Assembly (NCBI RefSeq): GCF_001436025.1
Contig: NZ_AZEQ01000007.1
Location: forward strand, 1 to 64,000
Reading direction: 5' to 3'
Source of the DNA: Limosilactobacillus mucosae DSM 13345
GTDB lineage: Bacteria > Bacillota > Bacilli > Lactobacillales > Lactobacillaceae
DNA: 64,000 nt
Positions 20,203 to 29,106 of the stretch are shown in pieces. The translations under genes were made by a program, and so were the position numbers. Under the pieces are notes generated by a model. That model did no database searches. It had not been told where the DNA came from and saw only the letters and a list, made by a program, of their open reading frames with translations. Each line of letters begins with the position of its first letter. Position 1 is the stretch's first letter.

Positions 20203-20982
20203 TTATTGCCGCTGCTGACGGCGTGGCGAAAAGGCGCTGGTAATGTGGTAGCGTCCCCGCAGCCAGATGTCGAGGGCAAAAGCTGCCACCCCTAAAATCA
20301 GGTAGAACCATTGATTCAGACGTGGGTTGACGCTATTTGGCATCATGGCCGTCAGAATGTAGATCAAAATCCACATTACCAGACCACTGACCACCGTAAC
20401 GATCCGTGCCCATAATGGCCGCTTGACGTATTTGCCGGTTTCTTCGTTTTTAACTGGCAGCATGTACTTGGCGATCCAGCCAAACAGAATCCCACCAGTA
20501 ATAGCTACGATGATGATTGAGGTGATCCCCATATTGCCGTTGTGCGCAACTTTCATTGATTGTGGGGAGATCCAGTCCATCAGTCCAAACATAAAGGTAA
20601 AGATGGCAAAGAACATGATCCCGTTATCCAGTGCCATCAGCTTTAATGAGCTCTGCGTCTGGGATTGTTCAGTTGGCTCAGGGTGCAGCAGGGCGTGGGC
20701 CCGCTGCGTTGGCGTACCAAACAGGCCGCGCGCCGTTTGACCAGTCTTTTGGCCTTCCTGCAGCGCTTTGAGCGTTTCTTCAAGCATGGCTGGCTTTTTG
20801 GCTGGGTCAGCGCCCTGTGCGTCCAGCTGCTTGTTTAATTGGAACATGAATTCTTCGTTTTTACGCGTCAGTCCCTGCTTGCCAAAAGCCCGCGCCGTTT
20901 CTTGACGCTGGTCTTTGGCGTATTCTTTTTGTCGCTGGCCGGCAGCGGCATTGCGTGGTTGTTGTTCTTTTGATTCAGCCAA
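20203..20982 (-). CDS. DUF1129-family membrane protein
   Basis: A 259-residue protein with a charged, Gln-rich cytoplasmic N-terminal half (residues 1-115) and four predicted membrane segments in the C-terminal half (about 120-140, 152-172, 193-213, 222-240). This fits the DUF1129 family of lactobacilli, usually next to ychF. Function unknown. It follows ychF by 26 bases, so it probably belongs to the noc-parB-yyzM-ychF transcription unit and ends it at the terminator with the parS core. Confidence 0.85.
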   Translation of the reverse strand: MAESKEQQPRNAAAGQRQKEYAKDQRQETARAFGKQGLTRKNEEFMFQLNKQLDAQGADPAKKPAMLEETLKALQEGQKTGQTARGLFGTPTQRAHALLHPEPTEQSQTQSSLKLMALDNGIMFFAIFTFMFGLMDWISPQSMKVAHNGNMGITSIIIVAITGGILFGWIAKYMLPVKNEETGKYVKRPLWARIVTVVSGLVMWILIYILTAMMPNSVNPRLNQWFYLILGVAAFALDIWLRGRYHITSAFSPRRQQRQ

Positions 20983-21008
20983 GATGTTCTTCCTCTCTAT
21001 TTAATTGA

Positions 21009-22106
21009 TTAGACGTTGAAGCGGAACTCAACGATGTCGCCGTCCTGCATTACGTATTCCTTACCTTCCAGCCGCAGCTTACCGGCTTCCTTAACGGCCT
21101 GGGCACTGCCCAATTCGTCAAGATCCGCGAAGCTCATGACCTCAGCTCGAATAAAGCCGCGTTCAAAGTCAGAGTGGATGATGCCGGCTGCCTGTGGTGC
21201 CTTCGTGCCTTTCTTAAAGGTCCAGGCCCGCGTTTCTGGTCCGCCCGCCGTGAAGAAGGTTTCCAGTCCCAGCAGTTTGTAGGCTGCCCGAATCAGCCGG
21301 TTTAGGCCAGGTTCTTCAACGCCTTCCATTTCCAGGAAGTCAGCCTTTTCTTCTTCATCCATTTCGGCAATCTGTTCTTCAGCCGCTGCCGCTACGCCAA
21401 TGACCTCGCCATCGTCCTTAACGTGTTCTTTGATGGCATCCATGTATTTGTTGGCATCTGGATCGGCCATGTCTTCTTCAGCGATGTTGGCAACGTACAG
21501 GACCGGCTTGCTCGTCAGCAGGAATAGACCCTTGACGATTTTTTGTTCTTGGTCGTTGAATTCGATGGAACGCACGCTTTGACCATTTTCCAAAACCGGC
21601 TTGATCTTGTTTAAGACTTCCAGTTCAGCCAGGGCTTCCTTGTCGCGACCCTTAGCTGCCCGTTGAACCTTGGCCAGGCGCTTGTTAACGGCATCCAGAT
21701 CGGCCATTACCAATTCCAGGTTGATCGTGTCAATGTCTTCGATGGGGTCAACCTTGCCAGAAACACTGGTGATGTCCGTGTCGTCAAATGCCCGTACGAC
21801 ATGCACGATGGCGTCAGTCTGGCGAATGTTTTCCAGGAATTGGTTTCCCAGACCTTCACCTTTTGAGGCCCCCTTGACGATCCCGGCAATGTCGGTGAAC
21901 TCAAACGTGGTTGGCACGATCTTTTTGGCGGGAATCAGTTCTTGAATTCGTTCCAGGCGCTTGTCCGGTACTTCCACCATCCCCACGTTGGGTTCAATCG
22001 TGGCAAATGGGTAGTTGGCCATTTCGGCACCAGCCTTGGTAATAGCGTTAAACAGCGTGGACTTGCCGACGTTTGGCAGTCCCACGATACCTGCAGTTAA
22101 AGACAT
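21009..22106 (-). CDS. ychF: Ribosome-associated ATPase YchF
   Basis: A 365-residue Obg-family P-loop protein. GLPNVGKSTLFNAI (8-21) is the P-loop; NYPFATIEPNVGMVEVPD gives switch I; DIAGIVKGASKGEGLGNQFL is the G3 region. It has the coiled-coil insertion and the C-terminal TGS domain ending DGDIVEFRFNV. YchF prefers ATP and associates with ribosomes; roles in stress response are reported. Located in the conserved parB-yyzM-ychF block. Confidence 0.97.
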   Translation of the reverse strand: MSLTAGIVGLPNVGKSTLFNAITKAGAEMANYPFATIEPNVGMVEVPDKRLERIQELIPAKKIVPTTFEFTDIAGIVKGASKGEGLGNQFLENIRQTDAIVHVVRAFDDTDITSVSGKVDPIEDIDTINLELVMADLDAVNKRLAKVQRAAKGRDKEALAELEVLNKIKPVLENGQSVRSIEFNDQEQKIVKGLFLLTSKPVLYVANIAEEDMADPDANKYMDAIKEHVKDDGEVIGVAAAAEEQIAEMDEEEKADFLEMEGVEEPGLNRLIRAAYKLLGLETFFTAGGPETRAWTFKKGTKAPQAAGIIHSDFERGFIRAEVMSFADLDELGSAQAVKEAGKLRLEGKEYVMQDGDIVEFRFNV

Positions 22107-22127
22107 GAAATAATTGCTCCTTTTTAA

Positions 22128-22328
22128 TTAGTCTGCTTCGTTTTCGGCATGTTCTAGCACCTTTTTGAGATGCTTTTCAAAGTTTTGCCGCGACATCATC
22201 ACGATATGACCGCAGCCCGTGCACTGCAGCTTGACGTCGATCCCCGTTCGGATGATCTGCCAGCGGTTGGTGCCGCATGGGTGCTGCTTTTTCATCTGCA
22301 CAATGTCGTTTAGTTCATAGGTTTTCAT
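22128..22328 (-). CDS. yyzM: DUF951 small protein (YyzM)
   Basis: A 66-residue protein with HPCGTNRWQIIRTG and LQCTGCGH. The spaced cysteines suggest a zinc site. It matches DUF951, which sits between parB and ychF in many Firmicutes. Function is not established. It lies 15 bases from parB and 21 from ychF, so it is within the operon. Confidence 0.9.
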   Translation of the reverse strand: MKTYELNDIVQMKKQHPCGTNRWQIIRTGIDVKLQCTGCGHIVMMSRQNFEKHLKKVLEHAENEAD

Positions 22329-22343
22329 CGCAAACTCTCCTCT

Positions 22344-23219
22344 CTAATCGAACTTGACTCCCAAAAGATCCAAAATCCGCGTCAGGTCATCATCCGAGGT
22401 ATACGGAATCTCGACTTTGCCGCCCCGTTTGCCCGCCGTCATCACGACCTTGGTGCCAAACCGGCTCTGCAGCTGTTCTTCGGCTTCACGAACGTAGGCC
22501 GGCTTTTTGGCAGTCGCCTTTTTCTTTGCGGGCTTGGCAGACTTGACGGCTTGATTTTGTTCGGCCACCAGCTGTTCAAGCTGCCGCACGGTCAGATTTT
22601 CCTTAACCGCGCGCTGAGCCAGCTTAACAAGCGCTCGTTCATCCTTTAGCCCCAACAGCGTGCGAGCCTGTCCCATTGACAAGCGGTGATCCTCCAGCAT
22701 GTCCTTGACCGGCTGTGGCAGTCCCAGCAGCCGCAGATAGTTGGCAATGTAAGGCCGACTTTTGCCCAATTTTTCAGCGACCTGGGCCTGAGTCAGCTGC
22801 AGGCGGTCCATCAGTGATTGATAGGCCTGTGCTTCTTCCAGCGGCGTCAGATCCTCGCGCTGCAGGTTTTCTAAGACGGCAACCTCCATCATCTGCGAGT
22901 CGCTCATCGTCCGCACGATCGCGGGAATCGTTGTTTTGCCAGCCAGCTTGGAAGCCCGGAAGCGTCGTTCGCCAGCAATGATCTCATAACGATTCAGATC
23001 TGGATCCGGCTGCCGCAGAATGATCGGCTGAAAGACGCCTGATTCCTTGATCGAAGCTGCTAATTCCTGCAGGGCCGCTTCGTCAAAAGTACGCCGCGGC
23101 TGATATGGGTTAGGCCGGATCGCCGTTAGTTCAATTTCTTCTACGCTTTGCTCGTGGTCTTGTTTGGCATCATTATCGCCAAACAGCGCCGCGAGACTAA
23201 AGCCACGTTTTTTTGCCAT
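22344..23219 (-). CDS. parB: Chromosome partitioning protein ParB (Spo0J)
   Basis: A 291-residue CTP-dependent DNA clamp. The N-terminal domain holds the CTP-binding GERRFR (83-88). The helix-turn-helix (TQAQVAEKLGKSRPYIANYLRLL) reads parS. A basic linker (AKPAKKKATAKKPA) leads to the C-terminal dimer domain. It loads at parS sites near the origin and recruits SMC. It starts 18 bases after noc. No parA/soj lies between noc and parB, where many Firmicutes have it. Confidence 0.95.
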   Translation of the reverse strand: MAKKRGFSLAALFGDNDAKQDHEQSVEEIELTAIRPNPYQPRRTFDEAALQELAASIKESGVFQPIILRQPDPDLNRYEIIAGERRFRASKLAGKTTIPAIVRTMSDSQMMEVAVLENLQREDLTPLEEAQAYQSLMDRLQLTQAQVAEKLGKSRPYIANYLRLLGLPQPVKDMLEDHRLSMGQARTLLGLKDERALVKLAQRAVKENLTVRQLEQLVAEQNQAVKSAKPAKKKATAKKPAYVREAEEQLQSRFGTKVVMTAGKRGGKVEIPYTSDDDLTRILDLLGVKFD

Positions 23220-23237
23220 GTTTCGCCAGTCCTTCCT

Positions 23238-24200
23238 TTAGTGCTTCGGAATGCGAATGGTAATCTCATATGAATCGGCCGTGTCTTTTTCACTGACCTT
23301 GGCTGCCACGCCGCTGTCCTTGACCAACTTAATGGAGTGCTTGATCGTGTTGACGGCAATCCGTGGGTCACTGACCTTGATTGATTTGGGCTGCTTTTTC
23401 TTAGCCCGTTTCTTTTTGGCCGGTGTTTTCGCAGCTGCTGAATCAGTCGTGACATCAGTTTCCGTTGTTTCGCCAGCTGCCTGGGCCATGTTCTCACTAG
23501 CAGCATCTTGTTGGACAGCCTGTTGCGCGGCCTTTTCCGCACTGGTTGGCTTGCCCAGCATCTGTGCCACGGCATCTTCAGTCTGGCGAACGTTCCAATG
23601 CTGGTTGACGATCTCCATTAAAAGCATGCGCTGCTGATCCTCATCCAGACTCAGCAGGGCTCGGCCGTGACGCTCGGTAATCCGGCCATCCAAAATCGCG
23701 TTTTGAACGGGCTTGATCAGTTTCAAGAGCCGCAGCTTATTGGCCACGAACGACTGGCTCTTGCCCATTCCCTTGGCCAGCGTTGCCTGGGTCAGATGGT
23801 TGAACTCCATCAATTGCTTGTAGGCCTGCGCTTCTTCAACCGGACTCAGCTGGGCGCGCTGCAGATTTTCGATCAGCGCTAATGAAGCTGATTCCGCGTC
23901 AGTCATCTTTTCAACGATTGCCGGAATCTTTTCCCATTGCAGCAGCTTAACGGCTCTAAACCGCCGCTCACCAGCAATGATCTCGTATTCGCCTGGTCGA
24001 AATTCCCGCACGACGATTGGCTGCAGCAGACCATGCTCGCTGATCGTCTGGGCCAGCTCTTGAATCTCGGTTTGGTCAAAAACCTTCCGGGGCTGGTATT
24101 GGTTAGGCACAATGGCGGCAACCGGAATCTCAACGACTTGATTTTTGGTTTCGCTGGCGGTTCCCTGGTGCTTGCCAAGGCCAAACAGTGAAAATGCCAT
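23238..24200 (-). CDS. noc: Nucleoid occlusion protein Noc
   Basis: A 320-residue ParB paralogue. The N-terminal MAFSLFGLGK resembles the amphipathic membrane-targeting helix of Noc. GERRFR (77-82) is the CTP site and TQATLAKGMGKSQSFVANKLRLL the helix-turn-helix. Its place next to rsmG fits Noc rather than Spo0J. It blocks division over the nucleoid. Odd: an Ala/Gln/Thr-rich and then Lys-rich insertion of about 55 residues (roughly 215-272) separates the DNA-binding core from the C-terminal domain. No Noc-box (ATTTCCCGGGAAAT) was spotted in the window. Confidence 0.92.
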   Translation of the reverse strand: MAFSLFGLGKHQGTASETKNQVVEIPVAAIVPNQYQPRKVFDQTEIQELAQTISEHGLLQPIVVREFRPGEYEIIAGERRFRAVKLLQWEKIPAIVEKMTDAESASLALIENLQRAQLSPVEEAQAYKQLMEFNHLTQATLAKGMGKSQSFVANKLRLLKLIKPVQNAILDGRITERHGRALLSLDEDQQRMLLMEIVNQHWNVRQTEDAVAQMLGKPTSAEKAAQQAVQQDAASENMAQAAGETTETDVTTDSAAAKTPAKKKRAKKKQPKSIKVSDPRIAVNTIKHSIKLVKDSGVAAKVSEKDTADSYEITIRIPKH

Positions 24201-24216
24201 GTCTCAATCCTCTTTT

Positions 24217-24942
24217 CTACTCAATTGACTGCTTGTTAGGCAGTCCTGGCCGCCGAGGGTATTTTTTCGGCGTGGCGGCAACTTTTTCAATTACGATCAG
24301 ATTACGTTCCTCATCCGTACCAGGCAGGGTCAGCTTGGTGGTGTGCTCAACCTGGCCGCCCAGTACCTTGACCGCCTTACCGCCTTTTTGCAGCTCGTCT
24401 TTAGCGGCACTGGCCTTATAGGCGATGAACTCGCCGCCAACCTTAGCCGCTGGCAGACAAAGCTCGCTTAAAACCGCCAGTCGCGCCACTGCCCGCGCCG
24501 TAACCACGTCAAAACTTTCGCGGTAGGGACTCTTTTTAGCACTGAAGGTCTCAGCGCGATCATGAATCAGATTGACGTCGGTTAGCCCCAGCTTGGCAAC
24601 CAGATCGGCCAAAAACTTGATCCGCTTGTTCAGTGAATCCACGATCGTAATCTTGAGCTGTGGAAAGGCAATCTTCAGCGGCAGTGAAGGGAAACCAGCA
24701 CCCGCACCAATATCGCAAAGCGTCAGGGCTTCAGTCTGCAGACGAGGTTCGGCCAGCGCTCCCGTCAATGAGTCATAAAAATGCTTGAGATAAACTTCTT
24801 TTTGATCCGTAATGGCCGTCAGATTAACGTGTTCGTTGGTGGCCACCAGATCTTCATAATAAATCGCAAATTGGGTCATCTGAGAATCAGTCAGTTCAAT
24901 ACCGTGATCCTGCAGTGCCCGTCGAAATTCTTCCGGTGTCAT
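24217..24942 (-). CDS. rsmG: 16S rRNA (guanine527-N7)-methyltransferase RsmG
   Basis: A 241-residue Rossmann-fold methyltransferase (formerly GidB) that methylates G527 of 16S rRNA with [25 protein letters not shown] is the SAM-binding motif and [12 protein letters not shown] the substrate side. Standard length. It heads the rsmG-noc-parB-yyzM-ychF-DUF1129 run; gaps are 16-26 bases. AAAGGAGG precedes the ATG, and an inverted repeat lies just upstream of it. Confidence 0.96.
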   Translation of the reverse strand: MTPEEFRRALQDHGIELTDSQMTQFAIYYEDLVATNEHVNLTAITDQKEVYLKHFYDSLTGALAEPRLQTEALTLCDIGAGAGFPSLPLKIAFPQLKITIVDSLNKRIKFLADLVAKLGLTDVNLIHDRAETFSAKKSPYRESFDVVTARAVARLAVLSELCLPAAKVGGEFIAYKASAAKDELQKGGKAVKVLGGQVEHTTKLTLPGTDEERNLIVIEKVAATPKKYPRRPGLPNKQSIE

Positions 24943-24953
24943 AAATCCTCCTT

Positions 24954-24977
24954 TGTGAAACAGGAAGATGTTTCACA
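24954..24977 (-). promoter_or_regulatory. Inverted repeat upstream of the rsmG ribosome binding site
   Basis: TGTGAAAC and GTTTCACA form perfect 8-base arms around an 8-base loop, ending one base from AAAGGAGG of rsmG. As RNA it would form a hairpin that could mask the ribosome binding site; as DNA it could be an operator. GTTTCAC equals a parS half-site, but the spacing is wrong for parS. Confidence 0.5.
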
Positions 24978-25132
24978 TACTCCATTACTTTACCCCAAAA
25001 AAGCCGTTGTTTCAAGCGATCCAACGATTTACAGCGGATTTTTAAATGCCGTCGCATCAGCCCGATAAACCCGCTGGCAGCCCGTGTCCAACAACGCTAT
25101 CGAATCATTTCCAGCGCTTGATCAAGAGACGC

Positions 25133-25175
25133 AAAAAGCCGGTTGAAACGCGCTTGGCGAATCAATCGGCTTTTT
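25133..25175. terminator. Bidirectional terminator after the nucleoside hydrolase
   Basis: AAAAAGCCGgTTGA pairs with TCAAtCGGCTTTTT around a 16-base loop. A and T runs flank both sides; it ends the leftward nupC-hydrolase unit. Confidence 0.85.
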
Positions 25176-25217
25176 ATCTGAAACCTGGGCAGCCAGTTTC
25201 CAGATGATTATTTGGTT

Positions 25218-26141
25218 TTAGCGCATCTTGCTGACTTCTTCAACAAACCACTTGTTAAAGGCAGCCGCGTCGATGTCAACACATACCTTGGCGTTGGTCT
25301 TGCCATCGTGGTAGGCACCGCGAATGTCGCCGACCATGGCACCAATTGCTGGACCATCAGTTTGAATGTCAATCCAGACATCCTTAGTCGTAAATGCTTC
25401 AGGGTGCAGCAGGTAGAAGATCGTGTTGACGTCGTGCATTGGGTGACCGCCAGTTTCAGCACTGACATCGTTGTAGTGGCTGATCAGACCATAAAGCATC
25501 TTACCAGTCTCATTCATGTCCTTGATGGCGTTCAGGCTGTCCTGCGTCAGCAAGGCCTTCAGCGTAACGTCCAGACCAACCGTTACGATTGGCACACCAG
25601 ACTTGTACATGATTTCAGCCGCGTGAGGATCAGTGAAGACGTTGAATTCAGCAACACTGGTCATGTTACCGCCAGTCAGGGAACCACCCATGGCAACGAT
25701 TTGCTTGATGTGGCTCTTAACTTCTGGGAATTCCTTGAACAGCAGCGCAATGTTGGTGTAGGAACCAGTTGGCACCAGCGTGATTTCGTCTTCAGCCATG
25801 ATGGCATCGCGCAGAGCTTGAACGGCGCTCTTTTCAATTGGTGCACCATAGTCATTACCAAAGTCGTAGCCTTCCATCCCAGAAGCACCGTGAATCCGAG
25901 CTGCATCTTCAAATGGCTTGATCAAAGGTTCCTTGGCCCCTTCTGCAACTGGAATCTCGTCACGCTTGCCAAAGAAGTTAACGATCTTCAGTGCGTTGGC
26001 CGTCGTCTTGTCAACCGAAACGTTACCAGCAACCGCCGTGATCAGCTTCAAGTCGATTTCAGGGTTGTTGATTGCCATCGTCAAAGCAGCTGCGTCATCA
26101 ATACCAGGATCAGTGTCCATAATAATCTTAGTCGTCATCAT
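25218..26141 (-). CDS. Ribonucleoside hydrolase (IUNH family)
   Basis: A 307-residue enzyme that cleaves the N-glycosidic bond of nucleosides to ribose and base. The calcium-binding DTDPGIDDAAAL (9-20), the VAMGGSLTGGNMTSVAEFN loop and HDVNTIFYLLHP are intact. It resembles the RihA/RihC types, but the base preference cannot be fixed. It follows nupC by 133 bases and forms a nucleoside uptake-and-salvage pair with it. Two adjacent ATGs follow AAGGAGG; either works. Confidence 0.92.
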   Translation of the reverse strand: MMTTKIIMDTDPGIDDAAALTMAINNPEIDLKLITAVAGNVSVDKTTANALKIVNFFGKRDEIPVAEGAKEPLIKPFEDAARIHGASGMEGYDFGNDYGAPIEKSAVQALRDAIMAEDEITLVPTGSYTNIALLFKEFPEVKSHIKQIVAMGGSLTGGNMTSVAEFNVFTDPHAAEIMYKSGVPIVTVGLDVTLKALLTQDSLNAIKDMNETGKMLYGLISHYNDVSAETGGHPMHDVNTIFYLLHPEAFTTKDVWIDIQTDGPAIGAMVGDIRGAYHDGKTNAKVCVDIDAAAFNKWFVEEVSKMR

Positions 26142-26274
26142 GAATTCCTCCTTAAAATTACAATCAAGCGTCAGTAAGCGCTTTTACTTTTCTGGGAAAC
26201 AAAAGGGCCAACCGGAATGGACGGCCAGCCCCTTTTGACTGGCAAAACGCGTTAAGCGCATGCAGTCGTAGATC

Positions 26275-27477
26275 TTACCAAACGAACAGACCAACAAAGG
26301 CTGCAGACAGCAGTGATACCAAGATACCAGACAGCAACAGGTAGCCAATGTTTTGAGCAATGTAGTCGTTGGTTTCCTTGTCGGCGATACCCTTGAAACA
26401 ACCAATGATCATACCAAGCGTACCGAAGTTGGCAAAGGAAGTAACGAACGTGGTCAGAACGGCTTGCAGGTGGTGTGGGTAAGAAGCAATCTTGCCCGTA
26501 ACTTCACCCATAACAACGAATTCGTTCGTAACCAGCTTCATACCCATGTCTTGTGACAGCATCCATGCTTGGTGAACAGGCAGACCCAGCAGCCAAGCAA
26601 ATGGGAACATGATCACACCAAGGATGCTTTCCAGAGACAATTGCTTCCAGAACAGAGCCAGGATGGCATCGATCAGAGCAGCCAGGGCAACGAAGGCAAC
26701 AACGTTAGCAACGATGATCAGGATCAGCTTACCGGCACCCAGGATGGAGTCGCCCAGGAAGCTGAAGAATGGTTCCTTCTTACCGTCTTCAGAACTACCA
26801 ACTTTTTCAATCGTGTCTTCTGCTTCAGTAACCGTAACTGGGTTCAGCAGGCTGGTAGCAATCAGTGAGTTAACGATGTTGATTGGAACGGCAGTCAGGA
26901 TAAATTGACCAGGCATCATTTGGATGTAGGCACCCAGGATCGAGGCAGTAACACAGCTCATGGACATCATGGCGATAGTCAGGTTACGAGCCTTGGTCAG
27001 CTTACGGATTTGCATCCCGGAAACGGCCAGAACTTCCGTGTTACCCAGGAACATCATTTCAACGGCAAAGAACGATTCGAACTTTGGTTGACCCGTGATG
27101 AATGACAGACCTTTACCGATCCACTTGATGATCCATGGCAAGAAGCCGATGTAAGTCAGGATGTCGAACAGTGGAACGATCATCAGGATTGGCATCAATG
27201 CAGAACAGATGAAGTTCAGGTTCTTAACATTGTACCAACCACCCAGGGCAAAGACAGTACCCTTAGCAGAAATGTTGACGATCCAAGCAAAACCGTCGGC
27301 AGCGGCCTTAACGCCGGCACGACCAGCAGCTGAACCAGTCAAGAACCAGGCCAGGACCAGGTTCAATACAATCATGATAGCAATTGCTTTCCAGTTGATC
27401 GCTTTTTTGTCCTTAGAGAACAGAAAACCGATACCCAAGAAGACAAGCAACCCAAGAATGTTAATTGCAAGATACAT
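26275..27477 (-). CDS. nupC: Concentrative nucleoside transporter NupC
   Basis: A 400-residue membrane protein of the CNT family that brings in nucleosides with protons. The family motifs are clear: GFAWIVNISAKGTVFALG, SALMPILMIVPLFDILTY, GQPKFESFFAVEMMFLGNTE and KLVTNEFVVMGE. About ten membrane segments and full length. It is the first gene of the nupC-hydrolase unit, with a promoter and a cre-like box upstream. Its start follows AAGAAAGGTG. Confidence 0.95.
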   Translation of the reverse strand: MYLAINILGLLVFLGIGFLFSKDKKAINWKAIAIMIVLNLVLAWFLTGSAAGRAGVKAAADGFAWIVNISAKGTVFALGGWYNVKNLNFICSALMPILMIVPLFDILTYIGFLPWIIKWIGKGLSFITGQPKFESFFAVEMMFLGNTEVLAVSGMQIRKLTKARNLTIAMMSMSCVTASILGAYIQMMPGQFILTAVPINIVNSLIATSLLNPVTVTEAEDTIEKVGSSEDGKKEPFFSFLGDSILGAGKLILIIVANVVAFVALAALIDAILALFWKQLSLESILGVIMFPFAWLLGLPVHQAWMLSQDMGMKLVTNEFVVMGEVTGKIASYPHHLQAVLTTFVTSFANFGTLGMIIGCFKGIADKETNDYIAQNIGYLLLSGILVSLLSAAFVGLFVW

Positions 27478-27592
27478 GGATATAACACCTTTCTTAAAAA
27501 CTGAATCTAACTTTTTCTCAATCGCAATTTCTCAGTATCTCAGAATAGCGGAATAATTGCAGTCGAACTGAGAAAATCTTGCGTGCCATAAT

Positions 27593-27621
27593 AATATACC
27601 CATCTTTTGTAAAACTGTAAA
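27593..27621 (-). promoter_or_regulatory. nupC: nupC promoter
   Basis: On the minus strand TTTACA (27621-27616), a 17-base spacer and TATATT (27598-27593) form a good sigma-A promoter about 115 bases before nupC. Three CGGTTT[A/C] steps overlap or precede it, as in an operator. Confidence 0.55.
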
Positions 27622-27651
27622 CCGCATACATTTATCAACTTTGTGAAACTA

Positions 27652-27665
27652 TGAAACCGTTACCA
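27652..27665. promoter_or_regulatory. Candidate catabolite-responsive element (cre)
   Basis: TGAAACCGTTACCA matches the cre consensus TGWAANCGNTNWCA at every fixed position except one W. It lies about 30 bases upstream of the nupC -35. The rest of the 27478-27973 gap is AT-rich and holds another imperfect palindrome, TGTGA-N8-TCACA (27726-27743), and no gene. Confidence 0.45.
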
Positions 27666-27812
27666 GTATTGTTCGGAAGTAAACCGTTTTAAATCAAGGC
27701 AAAACTTAAAAATTTGTTAAAGAAGTGTGATTCAAATTTCACAAACTTTTTTCTGATTTCTTTGGTAAAACGTTTAAAGCTTCATATGTTTTTTTATAGA
27801 CCATTTGATAAT

Positions 27813-27870
27813 GCAAAATAAAAGCGAGACTGTAACCACTTACAATTAAGTAGTAGTCAGCCCCGCTGCC
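27813..27870 (-). terminator. Terminator of the permease-aminotransferase unit
   Basis: A long imperfect stem (GCGGGGCTGACTACTACTT against AAGTGGTTACAGTCTCGC) is followed by TTTTATTTT on the minus strand, about 110 bases past the aminotransferase stop. Confidence 0.7.
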
Positions 27871-27973
27871 CCTGCCAAGGATCTTTAGTATACCACGCTG
27901 AAATCGCTTTGACTTTTAAAACAGCGCTAATTAGTGAAAAATACAATCGTTTGAAATTGAACAAAGTCGTTAA

Positions 27974-29095
27974 TCAGTCGTATTGATGCAAAGCTGTCGA
28001 GAGTCGTTTCAGCCCTTCTTTTAACGTAGCTTGCGGGGCACAATACCCCAATCTGACGTGGCCTGGCGTATCAAATGCATCCCCTGGCACCAGCAAGACG
28101 CCCTGGTCAGCCAGCAGCTGCTCGCAGAATTGATGAATGTCAACCGGCACATCCAGCTTGGGGAACGAGGTCGAAACGGCTTGCGGCATGACCACGCTGG
28201 CTCGCTCCTCATTGGCAATCCACTCTTGATAGATTTGCAGATTGCTCATGACCAGCTTTCGATTGCGCGCCAGAACCTGTTGTTTATGACGCAGGACATA
28301 GGTAGCCATTAGATCATTAAAGACCCCGCCGCAGATCATCGTATAGTCGCGATACTTGCGGAAGCGCTCGGTCAGTTCGGCGTTGGCAGCCGTCCAGCCA
28401 ATCCGAATGCCGGGAACCGAATAAGTCTTGGAAAGCGAGTTGGTAGCAATCCCCTTGTCATACAGATCCACGATTGAAACGAATTTTTCTGGCTGATCTA
28501 ATGGCAGATAGACCTCATCAACCAAGATATAGGCGCCAACCTGAGCTGCCAGGTCAACCACCTGCTGTAGAAATTCCTGGTCTAAGACGGTGCCGGTCGG
28601 GTTGTTGGCGTTATTGAGACAGATCAGCTTGGTATCAGGGCGCATCAGCTGCTTTAGCTCTTCAATGTCGGGATACCAGTTGGCGGCTTCATGAATCTGC
28701 CAATAGTCGACCGTGGCCCCCAACGATTTTGGAATGTCATAGAGCTGCTGATAGGAAGGATATTCAGCAATCACGTGGTCGCCGGGTTCCACCAGACTGT
28801 AGAGCGCCAAGAGATTTGCTCCCGTCGCGCCATTGGTCTGCAGGATGTTGTGCGGATCCACGTGGCGATAGAGCTTGGCAACTTCGGTCTTAAAGCTGGG
28901 GGAGCCTTCAATCCAGCCGTAGTTCATCTTTTGGGCATTGAGCATTTCGTAAAACTCCGCGCCATGATGACCATCCAGATTCATCAGCTCATCCATCGTC
29001 AATGAAGCGATCGTGCTTTGCGAAATATCGTAGCGGGCGCTTTTTTCCCACTTGTTCAACCAGGCTTCCACGCCAAATGGAGCAATCTCAACCAT
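27974..29095 (-). CDS. PLP-dependent class I/II aminotransferase
   Basis: About 373 residues from the ATG at 29095, which has AGGGGGA before it. An upstream extension of 46 codons would overlap the permease gene and is rejected. Fold-type I: NANNPTGTV, then ILVDEVYLPL and the Schiff-base lysine in TNSLSKTYSVPGIRIGW. It starts 11 bases after the amino-acid permease gene, so transporter and enzyme likely share a substrate. The permease looks like a basic amino-acid antiporter, which hints at arginine or a related amine, but that is inference. Confidence 0.88.
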   Translation of the reverse strand: MVEIAPFGVEAWLNKWEKSARYDISQSTIASLTMDELMNLDGHHGAEFYEMLNAQKMNYGWIEGSPSFKTEVAKLYRHVDPHNILQTNGATGANLLALYSLVEPGDHVIAEYPSYQQLYDIPKSLGATVDYWQIHEAANWYPDIEELKQLMRPDTKLICLNNANNPTGTVLDQEFLQQVVDLAAQVGAYILVDEVYLPLDQPEKFVSIVDLYDKGIATNSLSKTYSVPGIRIGWTAANAELTERFRKYRDYTMICGGVFNDLMATYVLRHKQQVLARNRKLVMSNLQIYQEWIANEERASVVMPQAVSTSFPKLDVPVDIHQFCEQLLADQGVLLVPGDAFDTPGHVRLGYCAPQATLKEGLKRLSTALHQYD

Positions 29096-29106
29096 AAATT
29101 TTCCCC

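Noticed and set aside
25212-26177. Rightward 321-codon frame
   Set aside because: It is the complementary shadow of the nucleoside hydrolase gene, whose motifs are intact on the minus strand.
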